The translations under genes were made by a program, and so were the position numbers. From contig JADZEX010000041.1 of the NCBI GenBank assembly GCA_020850355.1, forward strand, positions 62,001 through 126,000: 64,000 nt of DNA, read 5' to 3'. The notes under the pieces are model-generated. The model did not search any database. It was not told where the DNA came from and saw only the letters and a program-made list of their open reading frames with translations. Positions 1 to 8,366 of the stretch are shown here, in pieces; positions within the stretch are counted from its first letter, which is position 1, and every line of letters begins with the position of its first letter. This DNA comes from Fimbriimonadaceae bacterium (GTDB taxonomy: Bacteria > Armatimonadota > UBA10988).

Positions 1-19
1 TGGGCCAGGGAGCCGTGCC

Positions 20-919
20 GTGTTGGGCGAGGTGATGGACATTGCGGTGGTGCGTCGCGAGGCGGTCTTCACCGATCCGCGGCTGCCGCTGGCGGTCAAA
101 CGGGTCCACGAACATGCCGCCATCCGGGTGCATCGCCACGAGTTCACCGAGCTGGTGGTGGTGCTGCGCGGCACCGGGGTCCATGAGTCGCCGGGCGGGG
201 CCTATCCGATGCAGGCCGGCGACGCTTTCGTGATCCACAGTGGACAGACCCACGGCTATCAGGCGACGGCTGGTCTGGACCTGGTCAACGTACTCTTCGA
301 CCTCGCCGACCTGGCGGTCCCGCTGGCCGACATTGGACACCTCCCGGGCTTCCACATGCTGTTCACCCTGGAGCCGCTCTACCGCGAGCGCGACCGCTTC
401 GCCAGCCGACTGCGCCTCGACCCCGAGAGCCTGGCGCGGGTCACGGCGTTGTTGGGGCGGATGGAACTGGAGCTGACCCAGCAGCGGGCCGGGGCCAGCT
501 TCGCGGCGCTGGCGCACTTCATGCTGCTGGTGGCCGACCTGAGTCGCGCTTTCGGTGAGGCGCCGGACGCGGCGGCGCAACGGCTGCACCAGCTCGGGCG
601 GGCGATCAGCCACCTCGAACACCATTTCGCCGAGGCCTGTAGCCTGGACGACCTGGCGCAGGTGGCCTGCATGTCGCGCCGCAACCTCTCCCGGCAGTTC
701 CGCGCGGCGTTGGGGTGTACGCCCGTCGAGTACCTCCACCGCCTGCGCATCCGGCGCGCCGTCGAGCTGCTGGAGGATCCCGCTCGGACGGTTGGCGAAG
801 TCGCCTGGGAGGTCGGTTTCCGCGACCCCAACTACTTCGCGCGGCAGTTCCGCGCCGTGCTGGGACAGAGCCCGAGTGCCTACCTGCAACGCCGCGCCGG
901 CCTCTCAGCCGAGCGGTAG
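20..919 (+). CDS. AraC-family transcriptional regulator with N-terminal cupin
   Basis: Cytoplasmic DNA-binding regulator, probably a ligand-responsive activator of a carbon-use gene set. Residues about 25-100 form an AraC-type cupin (H38 and H40 in VHRHEF, later H78 in GQTHGY). Residues about 205-295 hold two helix-turn-helix units, with the AraC signature in GFRDPNYFARQFRAVLG near the end. The 299-residue length is normal for the family. GTG at 20 was chosen because AGGAG lies 7 bases upstream; ATG at 35 is a possible later start. It converges with the P-loop gene, and the two coding ends overlap by 15 bp. The target genes are not evident; they may lie left of the window. Confidence 0.9.
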   Translation: MLGEVMDIAVVRREAVFTDPRLPLAVKRVHEHAAIRVHRHEFTELVVVLRGTGVHESPGGAYPMQAGDAFVIHSGQTHGYQATAGLDLVNVLFDLADLAVPLADIGHLPGFHMLFTLEPLYRERDRFASRLRLDPESLARVTALLGRMELELTQQRAGASFAALAHFMLLVADLSRAFGEAPDAAAQRLHQLGRAISHLEHHFAEACSLDDLAQVACMSRRNLSRQFRAALGCTPVEYLHRLRIRRAVELLEDPARTVGEVAWEVGFRDPNYFARQFRAVLGQSPSAYLQRRAGLSAER

Positions 920-1684
920 CGCAAAGCAAGGCTGGCCCTCGTCGTCGGTCTCGGCCACCAGGTGGCCGGTCGCGGTGAGGCCGTCGCAGACGTCGCGCAG
1001 GGCCTGCTCGTCGAGCAGTAACAGCTCGCTGAGGTCACGGACCGTGGCCCGCCGGGCGGTGCGGAAGACCGCCAGCACGCGGGTCCCGGTGGCGGTCAGG
1101 GCGGCCAGGGCTGGGGCCTCGGAGAGGGGTCCCAGACCGCTGCCGGTGCGCCGCAGAGCCAGGCTGCCGGGCACCCCGCCCTCGCGCTTGCGGACCTGCA
1201 ACCGCAGCTCGCCCGGCAGTGGCTGCGGCAGCAGATCGAGCACCACCGTCGCGACCGGCGCCGCCCAGCGGCTGTCGGTCGCCAGCACGACAATCGCCGC
1301 GGGTGTGGCGGCGGCCAGCCGGGCAAGCTGATCGGCGGCCTGGCGCTCGTGGCCGACCAACAGGCCGTAGCCGGCCAGGTCGTCGACCACCAGCAACGCC
1401 CCGGGGACCAGCGCCAGGTGCCAGGTCGAGTCGGCGCAGAGCTCGCGGCAGGAGCCCAGCGGCTGGTGGCGGCGGGCAAAGGACTCGGCCGGGCCCTTCA
1501 GCGCCAGGGCGTAGTGGCCGGCGGCACCCGCCGCGCGGCAAGCCTGGAGCCCCAGCAGGCTCTTGCCGCTGCCGCTGGCGCCGGCCAAGATGGTCAGGTC
1601 GCCGACCGGGTAGCCCCCGTCGAGCAAGCCGTCCAGCAGCCGCAGGCCGCTGCTGACGGTGTCCGCCGACTGCCCCTCGCGCAC
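905..1684 (-). CDS. RecA/KaiC-like P-loop ATPase with C-terminal winged-helix-like region
   Basis: Predicted cytoplasmic ATPase of 259 residues. Walker A GASGSGKS is at about residues 35-42, and a Walker B-like ALLVVDD is at 96-102. The lead-in (SSGLRLLDGLLDGGYPVGDLTI at about 10-31, shortened here in meaning: a loop preceding the P-loop) resembles KaiC/RadA/RecA-core ATPases. Residues about 200-259 look like a winged helix (RATVRDLSELL, then LRDVCDGLTATGHL). GTG at 1684 was chosen because AGGAGG lies 9 bases upstream and it begins 5 bases after the gcvPB stop; reading further upstream runs antisense-like inside gcvPB. It is the last gene of the glycine decarboxylase operon. Its role is unknown, possibly regulatory. 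Confidence 0.75.
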   Translation of the reverse strand: MREGQSADTVSSGLRLLDGLLDGGYPVGDLTILAGASGSGKSLLGLQACRAAGAAGHYALALKGPAESFARRHQPLGSCRELCADSTWHLALVPGALLVVDDLAGYGLLVGHERQAADQLARLAAATPAAIVVLATDSRWAAPVATVVLDLLPQPLPGELRLQVRKREGGVPGSLALRRTGSGLGPLSEAPALAALTATGTRVLAVFRTARRATVRDLSELLLLDEQALRDVCDGLTATGHLVAETDDEGQPCFALPLG

Positions 1685-1689
1685 GGCCC

Positions 1690-3138
1690 CTACCCTCCTG
1701 TGGCGCGCCACCGCAAATCGAGCTGCCGGGCAGCGCGCACCTCGTCGAGCCGCTTGACCGGCGCGGTATGCGGCGCCGCGTGGACAAACTCGGGGTTGAC
1801 CCGGATCTCCTCGGCGATCTGCAGCATCGCCGCAGCGAAGGCGTCGAGGGTCTCCTTGGTTTCGGTCTCGACCGGCTCGATCAACATGCACTCCTCCACC
1901 ACCAGCGGCCAGTAGATCGTCGGCGGGTGGAACCCGAAGTCGATCAGCCGCTTGGCGATGTCCAGGGTGCTCGAACCGGCGGCCTTCTGGCGCCGTCCCG
2001 AGAGCGCGAACTCGTGCATCACGCGCCGCTCGTAGGGCACCTCGAAGGCGCCGCGGAGCAGTTCGCGGAGGTAGTTGGCGTTGAGCACCGCGTCACCGCT
2101 GATGGCTCGCAGTTGCTCCGGCCCGTGGGCCCGCAGGTAGCACCAGGCCCGCACCAGCACCCCAATATTGCCGTGGAAGGCGAGCAGCTTGCCGATGCTG
2201 CGGGGAGCCGTGCCCTCGAGCCGAAAGACGTCCCCATCGCGGACGATCCGCGGCAGCGGCAGGTGGTCCACCAGATGCGCCGCGACGCCGACCGGCCCGG
2301 CGCCCGGGCCGCCGCCGCCGTGCGGGGTCGAGAAGGTCTTGTGGACATTGACATGGACCACATCGAAGCCCATGTCGCCCGGCCGCGCGCGGCCCAGGAT
2401 GCCGTTCAGGTTGGCGCCGTCGTAGTAGAGCAGCGCGCCGGCCTCGTGGACGATGGAGGCGACCTCCAGGATGCGGTCCTCGAACAGCCCGAGGGTGTTC
2501 GGGTTGGTCAGCATCAGCGCTGCGGTGGCGGTGTCCACCTTGCGGCGCAGGTCGTCGAGGTCGACGCCACCGGCCGGGTTGGAGGCCACCTCGACGACCT
2601 CGAAGCCGCACAACGCGGCCGAGGCCGGGTTGGTGCCATGCGCGCCGTCGGGCACCAGCACCTTGCGCCGGCCGGCGCCCTGGGCCCGGTGGTGGGCCTG
2701 GATCACCATCATCCCAGCCAACTCGCCGTGCGCCCCGGCGGCCGGCACCAGGCTGAAGGCCGCCATGCCGCAGATGGTCGAGAGCAGCCGCTCGGTCTCG
2801 TGGAGCAGTTGCAGCACGCCCTGCACGGTCTCGGCCGGGGCCAGCGGGTGGACGTCCAGGAAGCCCGGCAGGGCCGCCACCCGTTCGTTGATCTTCGGGT
2901 TGAACTTCATGGTGCAACTGCCGAGCGGGTAGAACCCGACATCGACCCCGAAGTTGCGACGCGAGAGCGCCACGAAGTGGCGCACCACCTCCGGCTCGGC
3001 CAGCTCCGGCAAAGCCGCTGGCGTGGCGCGTTGGAGAGCTGCCGGCAGCAACTCGTCGAGGGGCACCGCGGGCACCGCCAGCGGCGGCACGAAGTTGCCC
3101 CGACGACCGGCCACCGACTTCTCAAAGCTCAGCTTCAT
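1690..3138 (-). CDS. gcvPB: Glycine dehydrogenase (decarboxylating) subunit 2
   Basis: PLP-binding half of the split P-protein of the glycine cleavage system. With GcvPA it decarboxylates glycine and transfers the aminomethyl group to lipoyl-GcvH. The PLP lysine is K267 in VHVNVHKTFSTPHGGGGPG. Other family motifs are YPLGSCTMKFNPK at about 70-82 and DGAHGTNPAS at about 164-173. The 482 residues match the usual subunit 2 length. ATG at 3138 was chosen because it begins MKLSFEKS like homologues and has GAGG 5 bases upstream; a longer frame upstream is not conserved. It lies 7 bp after the small unknown gene. GcvT and GcvH are not in the window. Confidence 0.97.
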   Translation of the reverse strand: MKLSFEKSVAGRRGNFVPPLAVPAVPLDELLPAALQRATPAALPELAEPEVVRHFVALSRRNFGVDVGFYPLGSCTMKFNPKINERVAALPGFLDVHPLAPAETVQGVLQLLHETERLLSTICGMAAFSLVPAAGAHGELAGMMVIQAHHRAQGAGRRKVLVPDGAHGTNPASAALCGFEVVEVASNPAGGVDLDDLRRKVDTATAALMLTNPNTLGLFEDRILEVASIVHEAGALLYYDGANLNGILGRARPGDMGFDVVHVNVHKTFSTPHGGGGPGAGPVGVAAHLVDHLPLPRIVRDGDVFRLEGTAPRSIGKLLAFHGNIGVLVRAWCYLRAHGPEQLRAISGDAVLNANYLRELLRGAFEVPYERRVMHEFALSGRRQKAAGSSTLDIAKRLIDFGFHPPTIYWPLVVEECMLIEPVETETKETLDAFAAAMLQIAEEIRVNPEFVHAAPHTAPVKRLDEVRAARQLDLRWRATGG

Positions 3139-3145
3139 GCCTACC

Positions 3146-3514
3146 TCACAACTCGTCGAGCGCCTGCAGGAAGTCGCTGGCGGCCTGCTGGCGAGGGCGC
3201 ACACAGACTACTTCGTAGAGGGTCACCAAGGCCGAGCGCGCGCCTTGGCCCGGAAACCGCACGAACTGCTCTTGCGTGGTCCGCGCGAACTCCTCGCCGC
3301 TGGCGTCGCGCAGGGCCAGCGCCAGGCTGCTGACCGCCAGCACCGCGGCGCCGTCCTGCTGCACGCTGGTATAGCTGAGGGCGACCGTGTGGAGTTCGCC
3401 CACCGTGGCCACCGCGAGGCCGGGCGAGAGCTGCCAGCGCACCCGCTGCTGCGAGGTCTTGACGACCAGTTGGTTGACCAGCCGCACCCATTGCTCGGGC
3501 GTCAACGTGGGCAT
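3146..3514 (-). CDS. Small conserved-looking protein encoded inside the gcvP operon
   Basis: Unrecognised protein of 122 residues, with no signal peptide or membrane segment. Its start overlaps the gcvPA stop by one base (TGATG at 3516-3512), and its stop lies 7 bp before gcvPB, so it is almost certainly co-translated with both subunits. The sequence alternates short helices with beta-like stretches (LHTVALSYTSV, AAVLAVSSLALALRDASG, ALVTLYEVVCV), which suggests a small alpha/beta domain. Codon use is like its neighbours. Position suggests an assembly or regulatory partner of glycine decarboxylase, but nothing in the sequence proves that. ATG at 3514 was chosen for the coupling; longer versions would lie inside gcvPA. 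Confidence 0.8.
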   Translation of the reverse strand: MPTLTPEQWVRLVNQLVVKTSQQRVRWQLSPGLAVATVGELHTVALSYTSVQQDGAAVLAVSSLALALRDASGEEFARTTQEQFVRFPGQGARSALVTLYEVVCVRPRQQAASDFLQALDEL

Positions 3515-4845
3515 CAGGCGAGCTCCTCCCAGACGGCGACCAGCCCCTCCAGCTCGGCCCGGGTGCGCTGTTCGGTGGCGCACAGTAGCAGCCCGTCGGC
3601 CAGCTCCGGTTCCCACTCCGCCAACGGCAGTCCAGCCAGGTAGCCGGCCTGGAGCGCCGCCTGGTGCCAGCCACGGGCGTCCGGCACGCGGATCGCAAAC
3701 TCGTGGAAGTGCGGCCCCTCACCCAGCGCGCTGACCCCGGGCAGGGCCAGCAGGCGCCGCCGCAGCCAGCCGGCGTGCTGCAGGTTGACGGTCGCCAGCT
3801 CGCGGAGCCCCTGGCGGCCCAGCAAGGTTAGGTAGATCGTCGCGCGAAGTGCCATCAGGGCCTGGTTGGTGCAGACGTTGCTGGTCGCCTTCTCGCGCCG
3901 AATGTGCTGCTCGCGGGCCTGCAGCGTCAACACAAAACCACGCTGGCCGTCGGCGTCGACCGTCGCGCCGACGATGCGGCCGGGCATCTTGCGAACCAGC
4001 GCGTTGGTGGTCGCCAGGAACCCCAGGAACGGCCCACCAAACTGCAAGGGGATCCCGAGCGGCTGGCCGTCGCCGACACAGATGTCGGCGCCCATCTCGG
4101 CTGGCGTCTTGACCAGCGCCAGGGCCAGCGGGTTGGCAATCACCACCAGCAGCGCACGGTGCCGGTGGCACAGCTCGGCCAGCGCGGTGGCGTCGTGGAG
4201 CTCGCCGTAGGCGGTCGGCAGCGCGACCACCAGGGCGCTGGCACCCGCCGCCAGCTCGGCCTCGAGTCGCGCCGGATCGAGCGCTCCGAGCGGGTCACCG
4301 ACCTCGGCCACAGGGAAGTCGGCCGCGCTGGCGTAGGCGCGCAGCGTGGCGCGCACCAGCGGCGAGACGCTGCGGCTGACCAGGAAGCGGCCCTGGTGGA
4401 CGTGGCGCTCGCTCATCAGCAGCGCCTCCCAGACCGCCGAGGCGCCGTCGTAGAGCGAGGCGTTGCTGACGTCGAGGCCGGTCAGCTCGCAGATCATCGT
4501 CTGGTATTCGTAGATCGCCTGCAACATGCCCTGGGTCATCTCGGGCTGGTAGGGCGTGTATCCGGTGTAGAACTCGGCCCTCCCAGCCAGCTCGCCGACG
4601 GCGGCCGGGATGTAATGGTCGTAGGCCCCGGCGCCCAGGAAGCAGATCAGGTCGGCCGCGCTGTTGCGGGCAGCGAGGCGACCGGCCAGGCGCAGCAACT
4701 CCGGCTCGGTGAGTCCCGGCGGCACCTCCAGCGGCGGGTTGCGCAGGCTGGCCGGCAGATCGGCAAAGAGGTCATCGAGGCGGTCGACGCCGATCCGCGC
4801 GAGCATCGCGGCGCGGTCGTCCGGTCCGTGCGATTGGTAGCTCAA
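3514..4845 (-). CDS. gcvPA: Glycine dehydrogenase (decarboxylating) subunit 1
   Basis: Subunit 1 of the split P-protein, partner of GcvPB in the glycine cleavage system (glycine plus H-protein to CO2 and aminomethyl-H-protein). The N-terminus (DDRAAMLARIGVDRLDDLF) and LICFLGAGAYDHYIPAAVGE at about 85-105 are typical of GcvPA. It lacks the PLP lysine, as expected for this half. At 443 residues it is full length. The start is TTG at 4845, chosen because the conserved N-terminus begins there; AGGAAG lies about 10 bases upstream. It is first in the operon gcvPA-unknown-gcvPB-ATPase, and diverges from a secreted-protein gene at 4933. No glycine riboswitch is visible in the 87-bp leader region. Confidence 0.97.
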   Translation of the reverse strand: MSYQSHGPDDRAAMLARIGVDRLDDLFADLPASLRNPPLEVPPGLTEPELLRLAGRLAARNSAADLICFLGAGAYDHYIPAAVGELAGRAEFYTGYTPYQPEMTQGMLQAIYEYQTMICELTGLDVSNASLYDGASAVWEALLMSERHVHQGRFLVSRSVSPLVRATLRAYASAADFPVAEVGDPLGALDPARLEAELAAGASALVVALPTAYGELHDATALAELCHRHRALLVVIANPLALALVKTPAEMGADICVGDGQPLGIPLQFGGPFLGFLATTNALVRKMPGRIVGATVDADGQRGFVLTLQAREQHIRREKATSNVCTNQALMALRATIYLTLLGRQGLRELATVNLQHAGWLRRRLLALPGVSALGEGPHFHEFAIRVPDARGWHQAALQAGYLAGLPLAEWEPELADGLLLCATEQRTRAELEGLVAVWEELA

Positions 4846-4883
4846 CGGCTTCTCGCTTCCTGCCCTGGCCCCGTTGCGGCGGC

Positions 4884-4912
4884 TTGACCGAGCCCTTGGC
4901 GCAGGGTACGAT
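4884..4912 (+). promoter_or_regulatory. Sigma-70-type promoter for the envelope operon
   Basis: TTGACC at 4884-4889 and TACGAT at 4907-4912 are separated by 17 bases. The -10 box ends 20 bases before the GTG at 4933, so the predicted leader is short (about 14 bases) but still includes the GAGG ribosome site at 4923. It would transcribe the secreted-protein, class A PBP, PBP2 and TPR genes. The call rests on sequence only. Confidence 0.6.
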
Positions 4913-4932
4913 TCGCGGTACCGAGGCGCCGC

Positions 4933-6084
4933 GTGTCACTCCCCTGCCGGCTCTGGTTGGCTACCTTGGTCGCCTCGCTGGCGGCCGCGCCGGGTGCTGC
5001 CTATTGTGACCCGCCGAGCTTTGGCTGTTTAGAGGAACCCGCCCCCGAACTGGCCTTCGACGCACTGCGCGGCGTGCTCCGCCCGAGCCGCCCGGCCGTG
5101 CCGGCCAGCGCTGTCTGGTGCTGGCGCGCCGTCGGACCGCGGCCCGCCCTCAGCCTGCGCTGGGAGGCCATCCTGCGCGACCCTGGCGACCGCGTCGAGT
5201 GCCTCGTCTCGTACGACCGCCAGCGCTGGCTGACGCTGGCCGAGCAGACCTGGCAACGCGACCCGCAGGCGGTGGTGCTGGACTCCTTCGTGGCGACCGG
5301 TGAGCAGACCTGGGTGGCCTTGCGGCTAACCGCCGCGCAACGCCTGGGCGGGCTGGCCCTGCGGCAGGTCGCCTGGCAGAGCCGCAGCCTGAGTCTGGTC
5401 GAAACCGGCGTAGCGCCGCCGCGGCGGGCCTGGGACTATCCCGTCAGGGCCGCCCGCGCGGCGCAACGCCTGGCGCCAGGTCTGCCGCCACTGGTTGGCC
5501 TGCCGCAGCCCGGCGGGCGGCTAAGCTGGCCGCTGGCGGCGACCTGGCAGCAGCGTGGCGAGATCGCCGAACTGGACCGATGGACGCTGCCGCCAGCGGC
5601 GGCGGGCCGGGTGCGGCACCTGCTGTTGCCCGGCGCGGCGGCCGGGGCGGCGTTGGCCTGGGACGAGGTCTGGGTCGCCGTGCAGCCGCGGGCCGGCGGG
5701 CCGCTGGGCTGGAGCATCCCCGCCACCGCGCTCCCCGGACCGCTGCCCCCGCTGGCTTTGCGCGGGGCCGACCCGACGATGCTGCGGGTGGTCGAAACCG
5801 GCCTGCTGGAGCTGCGCGACAGTTGGCTGACCACGACGGTCGGCGGCCGCGCGGTCGAGGCGGTGGTGGTCAACCACTCCGCGCAGGACCTCCCGGGACA
5901 GGTCCGGGCGACGCTGCGCCGGAACGGCGAGCCGCGGCAGCAGAGCGTCGGCGGCCAGCTCTTCCCGCCGGGGGCCTGGCTGGTCCGCCTGCCCCTGGAG
6001 CCCGGCGCCGGCACACTGCGACTGGCGGTGGACCTGGCCGGCCGCGTCTCCGACGAGGCGCTGCTGACGGTGTCGGGATCATGA
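4933..6084 (+). CDS. Secreted protein of unknown function upstream of the PBP genes
   Basis: Predicted exported protein of 383 residues. Residues 1 to about 23 form a signal peptide (hydrophobic LWLATLVASLAAA, cleavage near GAAYC). The middle contains strand-rich segments with conserved-looking tryptophans, possibly a discoidin-like sandwich (about 75-145). The C-terminal 90 residues resemble an Ig-like or CARDB-type sandwich (AVEAVVVNHSAQDLPGQV). No catalytic motif was seen. GTG at 4933 has GAGG 6 bases upstream. Its stop overlaps the next ATG (ATGA), coupling it to the class A PBP, so a role at the cell wall or surface is a reasonable inference. Confidence 0.8.
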   Translation: MSLPCRLWLATLVASLAAAPGAAYCDPPSFGCLEEPAPELAFDALRGVLRPSRPAVPASAVWCWRAVGPRPALSLRWEAILRDPGDRVECLVSYDRQRWLTLAEQTWQRDPQAVVLDSFVATGEQTWVALRLTAAQRLGGLALRQVAWQSRSLSLVETGVAPPRRAWDYPVRAARAAQRLAPGLPPLVGLPQPGGRLSWPLAATWQQRGEIAELDRWTLPPAAAGRVRHLLLPGAAAGAALAWDEVWVAVQPRAGGPLGWSIPATALPGPLPPLALRGADPTMLRVVETGLLELRDSWLTTTVGGRAVEAVVVNHSAQDLPGQVRATLRRNGEPRQQSVGGQLFPPGAWLVRLPLEPGAGTLRLAVDLAGRVSDEALLTVSGS

Positions 6085-8366
6085 GGACCTTGCTGATCGG
6101 CCTCCTGACTGCCTGCGGGGTCGGCATCTGGAGCGGCCACTACGCCTTCGAGCAGGGCTACGCGCAGCTCGAGGCCATCCGCGCCGAGTTGCCGAAGGTC
6201 GACGAGCCCGGCTCCTTCCGCCCGCCCCTGAAGACCCGCGTCGTCGCGGCCGATGGCACGCTGCTCGCCGAGTTGTGGCGCGAGAACCGCGAACTGGTGC
6301 CGCTGGAGCAGATTCCGCGACACCTGATCAACGCCACCATCGCCACCGAGGACCAGCGTTTTCGGCAGCACATCGGGGTCAGCCCGCGCGACATGCTGCG
6401 CGCGGTGGTCGCCAACTACCAGGCTGGCGAGGCGGTGCAGGGCGCTTCGACCATCACGCAGCAGTTGGCGCGTGAGCTGTACCTCAGCCGCCGCCGCCAG
6501 GTCCGCCGCAAGATCGCGGAGGCGCTGCTGGCGATCGAACTGGAACGGCGCTACAGCAAGGACGAGATCCTGGAGCTGTACCTCAACCAGGTCAACTACG
6601 GCAAGGGCCTCTACGGCGTCCGGACGGCGGCCGCCGGTTACTTCGGCAAGGAGCCCCGGGCGCTGACTCTGGCGGAGTGCGCCGCGCTGGCGGCGGTGCC
6701 CGCCCGGCCAACCTCGTTTCATCTGTTCACCGACCGCGCGGGCGCCACGGTCCGCCGCGACCGCGTGCTGCGCGAGATGCAGGTCCAGGGCTACCTCACC
6801 GCGCCCCAACGCCAGGCCGCGGCCGCGCAGCCGTTGCGCGTCAAGACCTGGCAGCCGCCCGACTTCCGGCCCCGGCGAGCACCCTACTACACGACCCACG
6901 CCATCCGCGAGGCGATCACGCAGGTCGGCGAGGAGGCTGTCTACGCGGGCGGGCTGACGATCACCCTGGAGCTGGACCTGCGGCTGCAGGCCACCGCCGA
7001 GGAGGCCGTCGCCGACGCCGTGGCGAACAACCGCGGGCGGGGCGTCTCGCAGGGCGCCGGCGTGCTGATCGACGTGCGCGACGGCGCGGTGCTGGCGCTG
7101 GTTGGCGGCCTCGACTGGAACCGCTCGCAGTTCAACCGGGCCACCCAGGCGAAACGGCAGCCTGGCTCGGCGTTCAAGCTGTTCGTCTACACCGCCGCCG
7201 TCGACCGCGGCTTCCGCCCAACCGACCGCCTGCACGACGGCCCGCTGACGATTCCCGATGGCCGCAAGCCCTGGCGGCCGACCAACTACGACCACCGCTG
7301 GCACGGTGACGTGACGCTGCAGACGGCGCTGGCGCAGAGCATCAACATCCCGGCCGTGAAGCTGCTGCAGCGGCTCGGGCCGGAGGTGGTGATCGGCTAC
7401 GCGCAGCGGCTCGGCATCACCACCCCGCTGCGCAGCGTGCCGTCGCTGGCGCTGGGCACCAGTGAGGTGACCCTGCTGGAGCTGACCGCGGCCTACGGCG
7501 CGTTCCCGGCGGGCGGCGCTCGGCTGCTGCCGCGCTGCGTGCGGCGGATCGTCGACCAGACCGGTCGGGCGCTCTACGAGCCGCGGATCGAGCCACAGGC
7601 CGTGCTCACGCCGTCGACGGTCACGACCATGCTGGGGATGCTGCAAGAAGTCATGCGCAGCGGCACCGGGCGGCCGGCAGCCCTGACCGAAGCGCTCTGC
7701 GGCGGCAAGACCGGCACCACCCAGGACGGCCGCGACGCCTGGTTCATCGGCTTCACACCGGCCTATGTCGGCGGCGTCTGGCTGGGTAACGATGCCTACC
7801 GGCCGATGCGCGGGATCTACGGCGGCACCGACTGCGGTCCGGCCTGGCGCCGCCTGATGCGCGCGGCGGTGACGCAGCGCGGCTGCCCGCGGGCGTTCAG
7901 CGAACCGCACTGGGCCAGCGGCGGCGATCCCCGCGACAGCCGCTCGCTGGGCTACCAGATCGAGATCACCGCCGAGAGCCGCCGCGCCGAAGCGCAGGTC
8001 TGTGCCACGACCGATCTGCTGGCGACCCCCTACTGCCCGCACCGGGTGAAACGCAGCTTCGAGCCGGGCCTGGCCCCGACCGCGAGCTGCCCGCTGCATC
8101 AGGCGCCGCCGGCCAGCGTCCCACCGCCGCGTCCGGAGCCGCTCCGCCGGCCGACCGTGCCGCCCGAGCCGCCGGCCAGCAGCGCTCCGGAGGCCGGCCC
8201 TGCCGCGCCGGCCAGCCCGGTCCCCGAGCCGCCCGACGCGCCGCTGACGGAGCAGTTTGTGATCTGCCCGGACTCTGGGCGGCTGGCCCGGCCGGGCTGC
8301 CCGCGACCGCAGACCGTGGTGCTCGACCCGCTGGCCGCGCCAACGGAAGAGTGTCCCCTGCACTAG
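6081..8366 (+). CDS. Class A penicillin-binding protein (bifunctional transglycosylase/transpeptidase)
   Basis: Peptidoglycan synthase that polymerises lipid II and cross-links the strands; a membrane-anchored periplasmic enzyme of 761 residues. The N-terminal anchor is at about 3-19. In the GT51 transglycosylase domain E90 sits in ATEDQRF, with GASTITQQLAREL at 121-133. In the transpeptidase domain SxxK is S363-K366, SxN is S420-N422 and KTG is 543-545. The tail after about residue 640 is Pro-rich and carries two Cys-containing repeats ending in CPLH, like the C-terminal tails of some PBP1a proteins of Gram-positive lineages. ATG at 6081 overlaps the preceding stop; a longer frame upstream is a shadow. 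It is followed by PBP2, giving a wall-synthesis operon. Confidence 0.95.
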   Translation: MRTLLIGLLTACGVGIWSGHYAFEQGYAQLEAIRAELPKVDEPGSFRPPLKTRVVAADGTLLAELWRENRELVPLEQIPRHLINATIATEDQRFRQHIGVSPRDMLRAVVANYQAGEAVQGASTITQQLARELYLSRRRQVRRKIAEALLAIELERRYSKDEILELYLNQVNYGKGLYGVRTAAAGYFGKEPRALTLAECAALAAVPARPTSFHLFTDRAGATVRRDRVLREMQVQGYLTAPQRQAAAAQPLRVKTWQPPDFRPRRAPYYTTHAIREAITQVGEEAVYAGGLTITLELDLRLQATAEEAVADAVANNRGRGVSQGAGVLIDVRDGAVLALVGGLDWNRSQFNRATQAKRQPGSAFKLFVYTAAVDRGFRPTDRLHDGPLTIPDGRKPWRPTNYDHRWHGDVTLQTALAQSINIPAVKLLQRLGPEVVIGYAQRLGITTPLRSVPSLALGTSEVTLLELTAAYGAFPAGGARLLPRCVRRIVDQTGRALYEPRIEPQAVLTPSTVTTMLGMLQEVMRSGTGRPAALTEALCGGKTGTTQDGRDAWFIGFTPAYVGGVWLGNDAYRPMRGIYGGTDCGPAWRRLMRAAVTQRGCPRAFSEPHWASGGDPRDSRSLGYQIEITAESRRAEAQVCATTDLLATPYCPHRVKRSFEPGLAPTASCPLHQAPPASVPPPRPEPLRRPTVPPEPPASSAPEAGPAAPASPVPEPPDAPLTEQFVICPDSGRLARPGCPRPQTVVLDPLAAPTEECPLH

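Noticed and set aside
1768-3333. 521-residue plus-strand open frame antisense to gcvPB
   Set aside because: It is the antisense reading of a recognised gene in GC-rich DNA, with repeated low-complexity residues and no family.
4846-4932. Glycine riboswitch in front of gcvPA
   Set aside because: Only 87 bp lie between the divergent genes and no tandem aptamer-like structure is visible.
5436-8363. 975-residue minus-strand open frame opposite the class A PBP
   Set aside because: Antisense shadow; the opposite strand carries intact PBP motifs.
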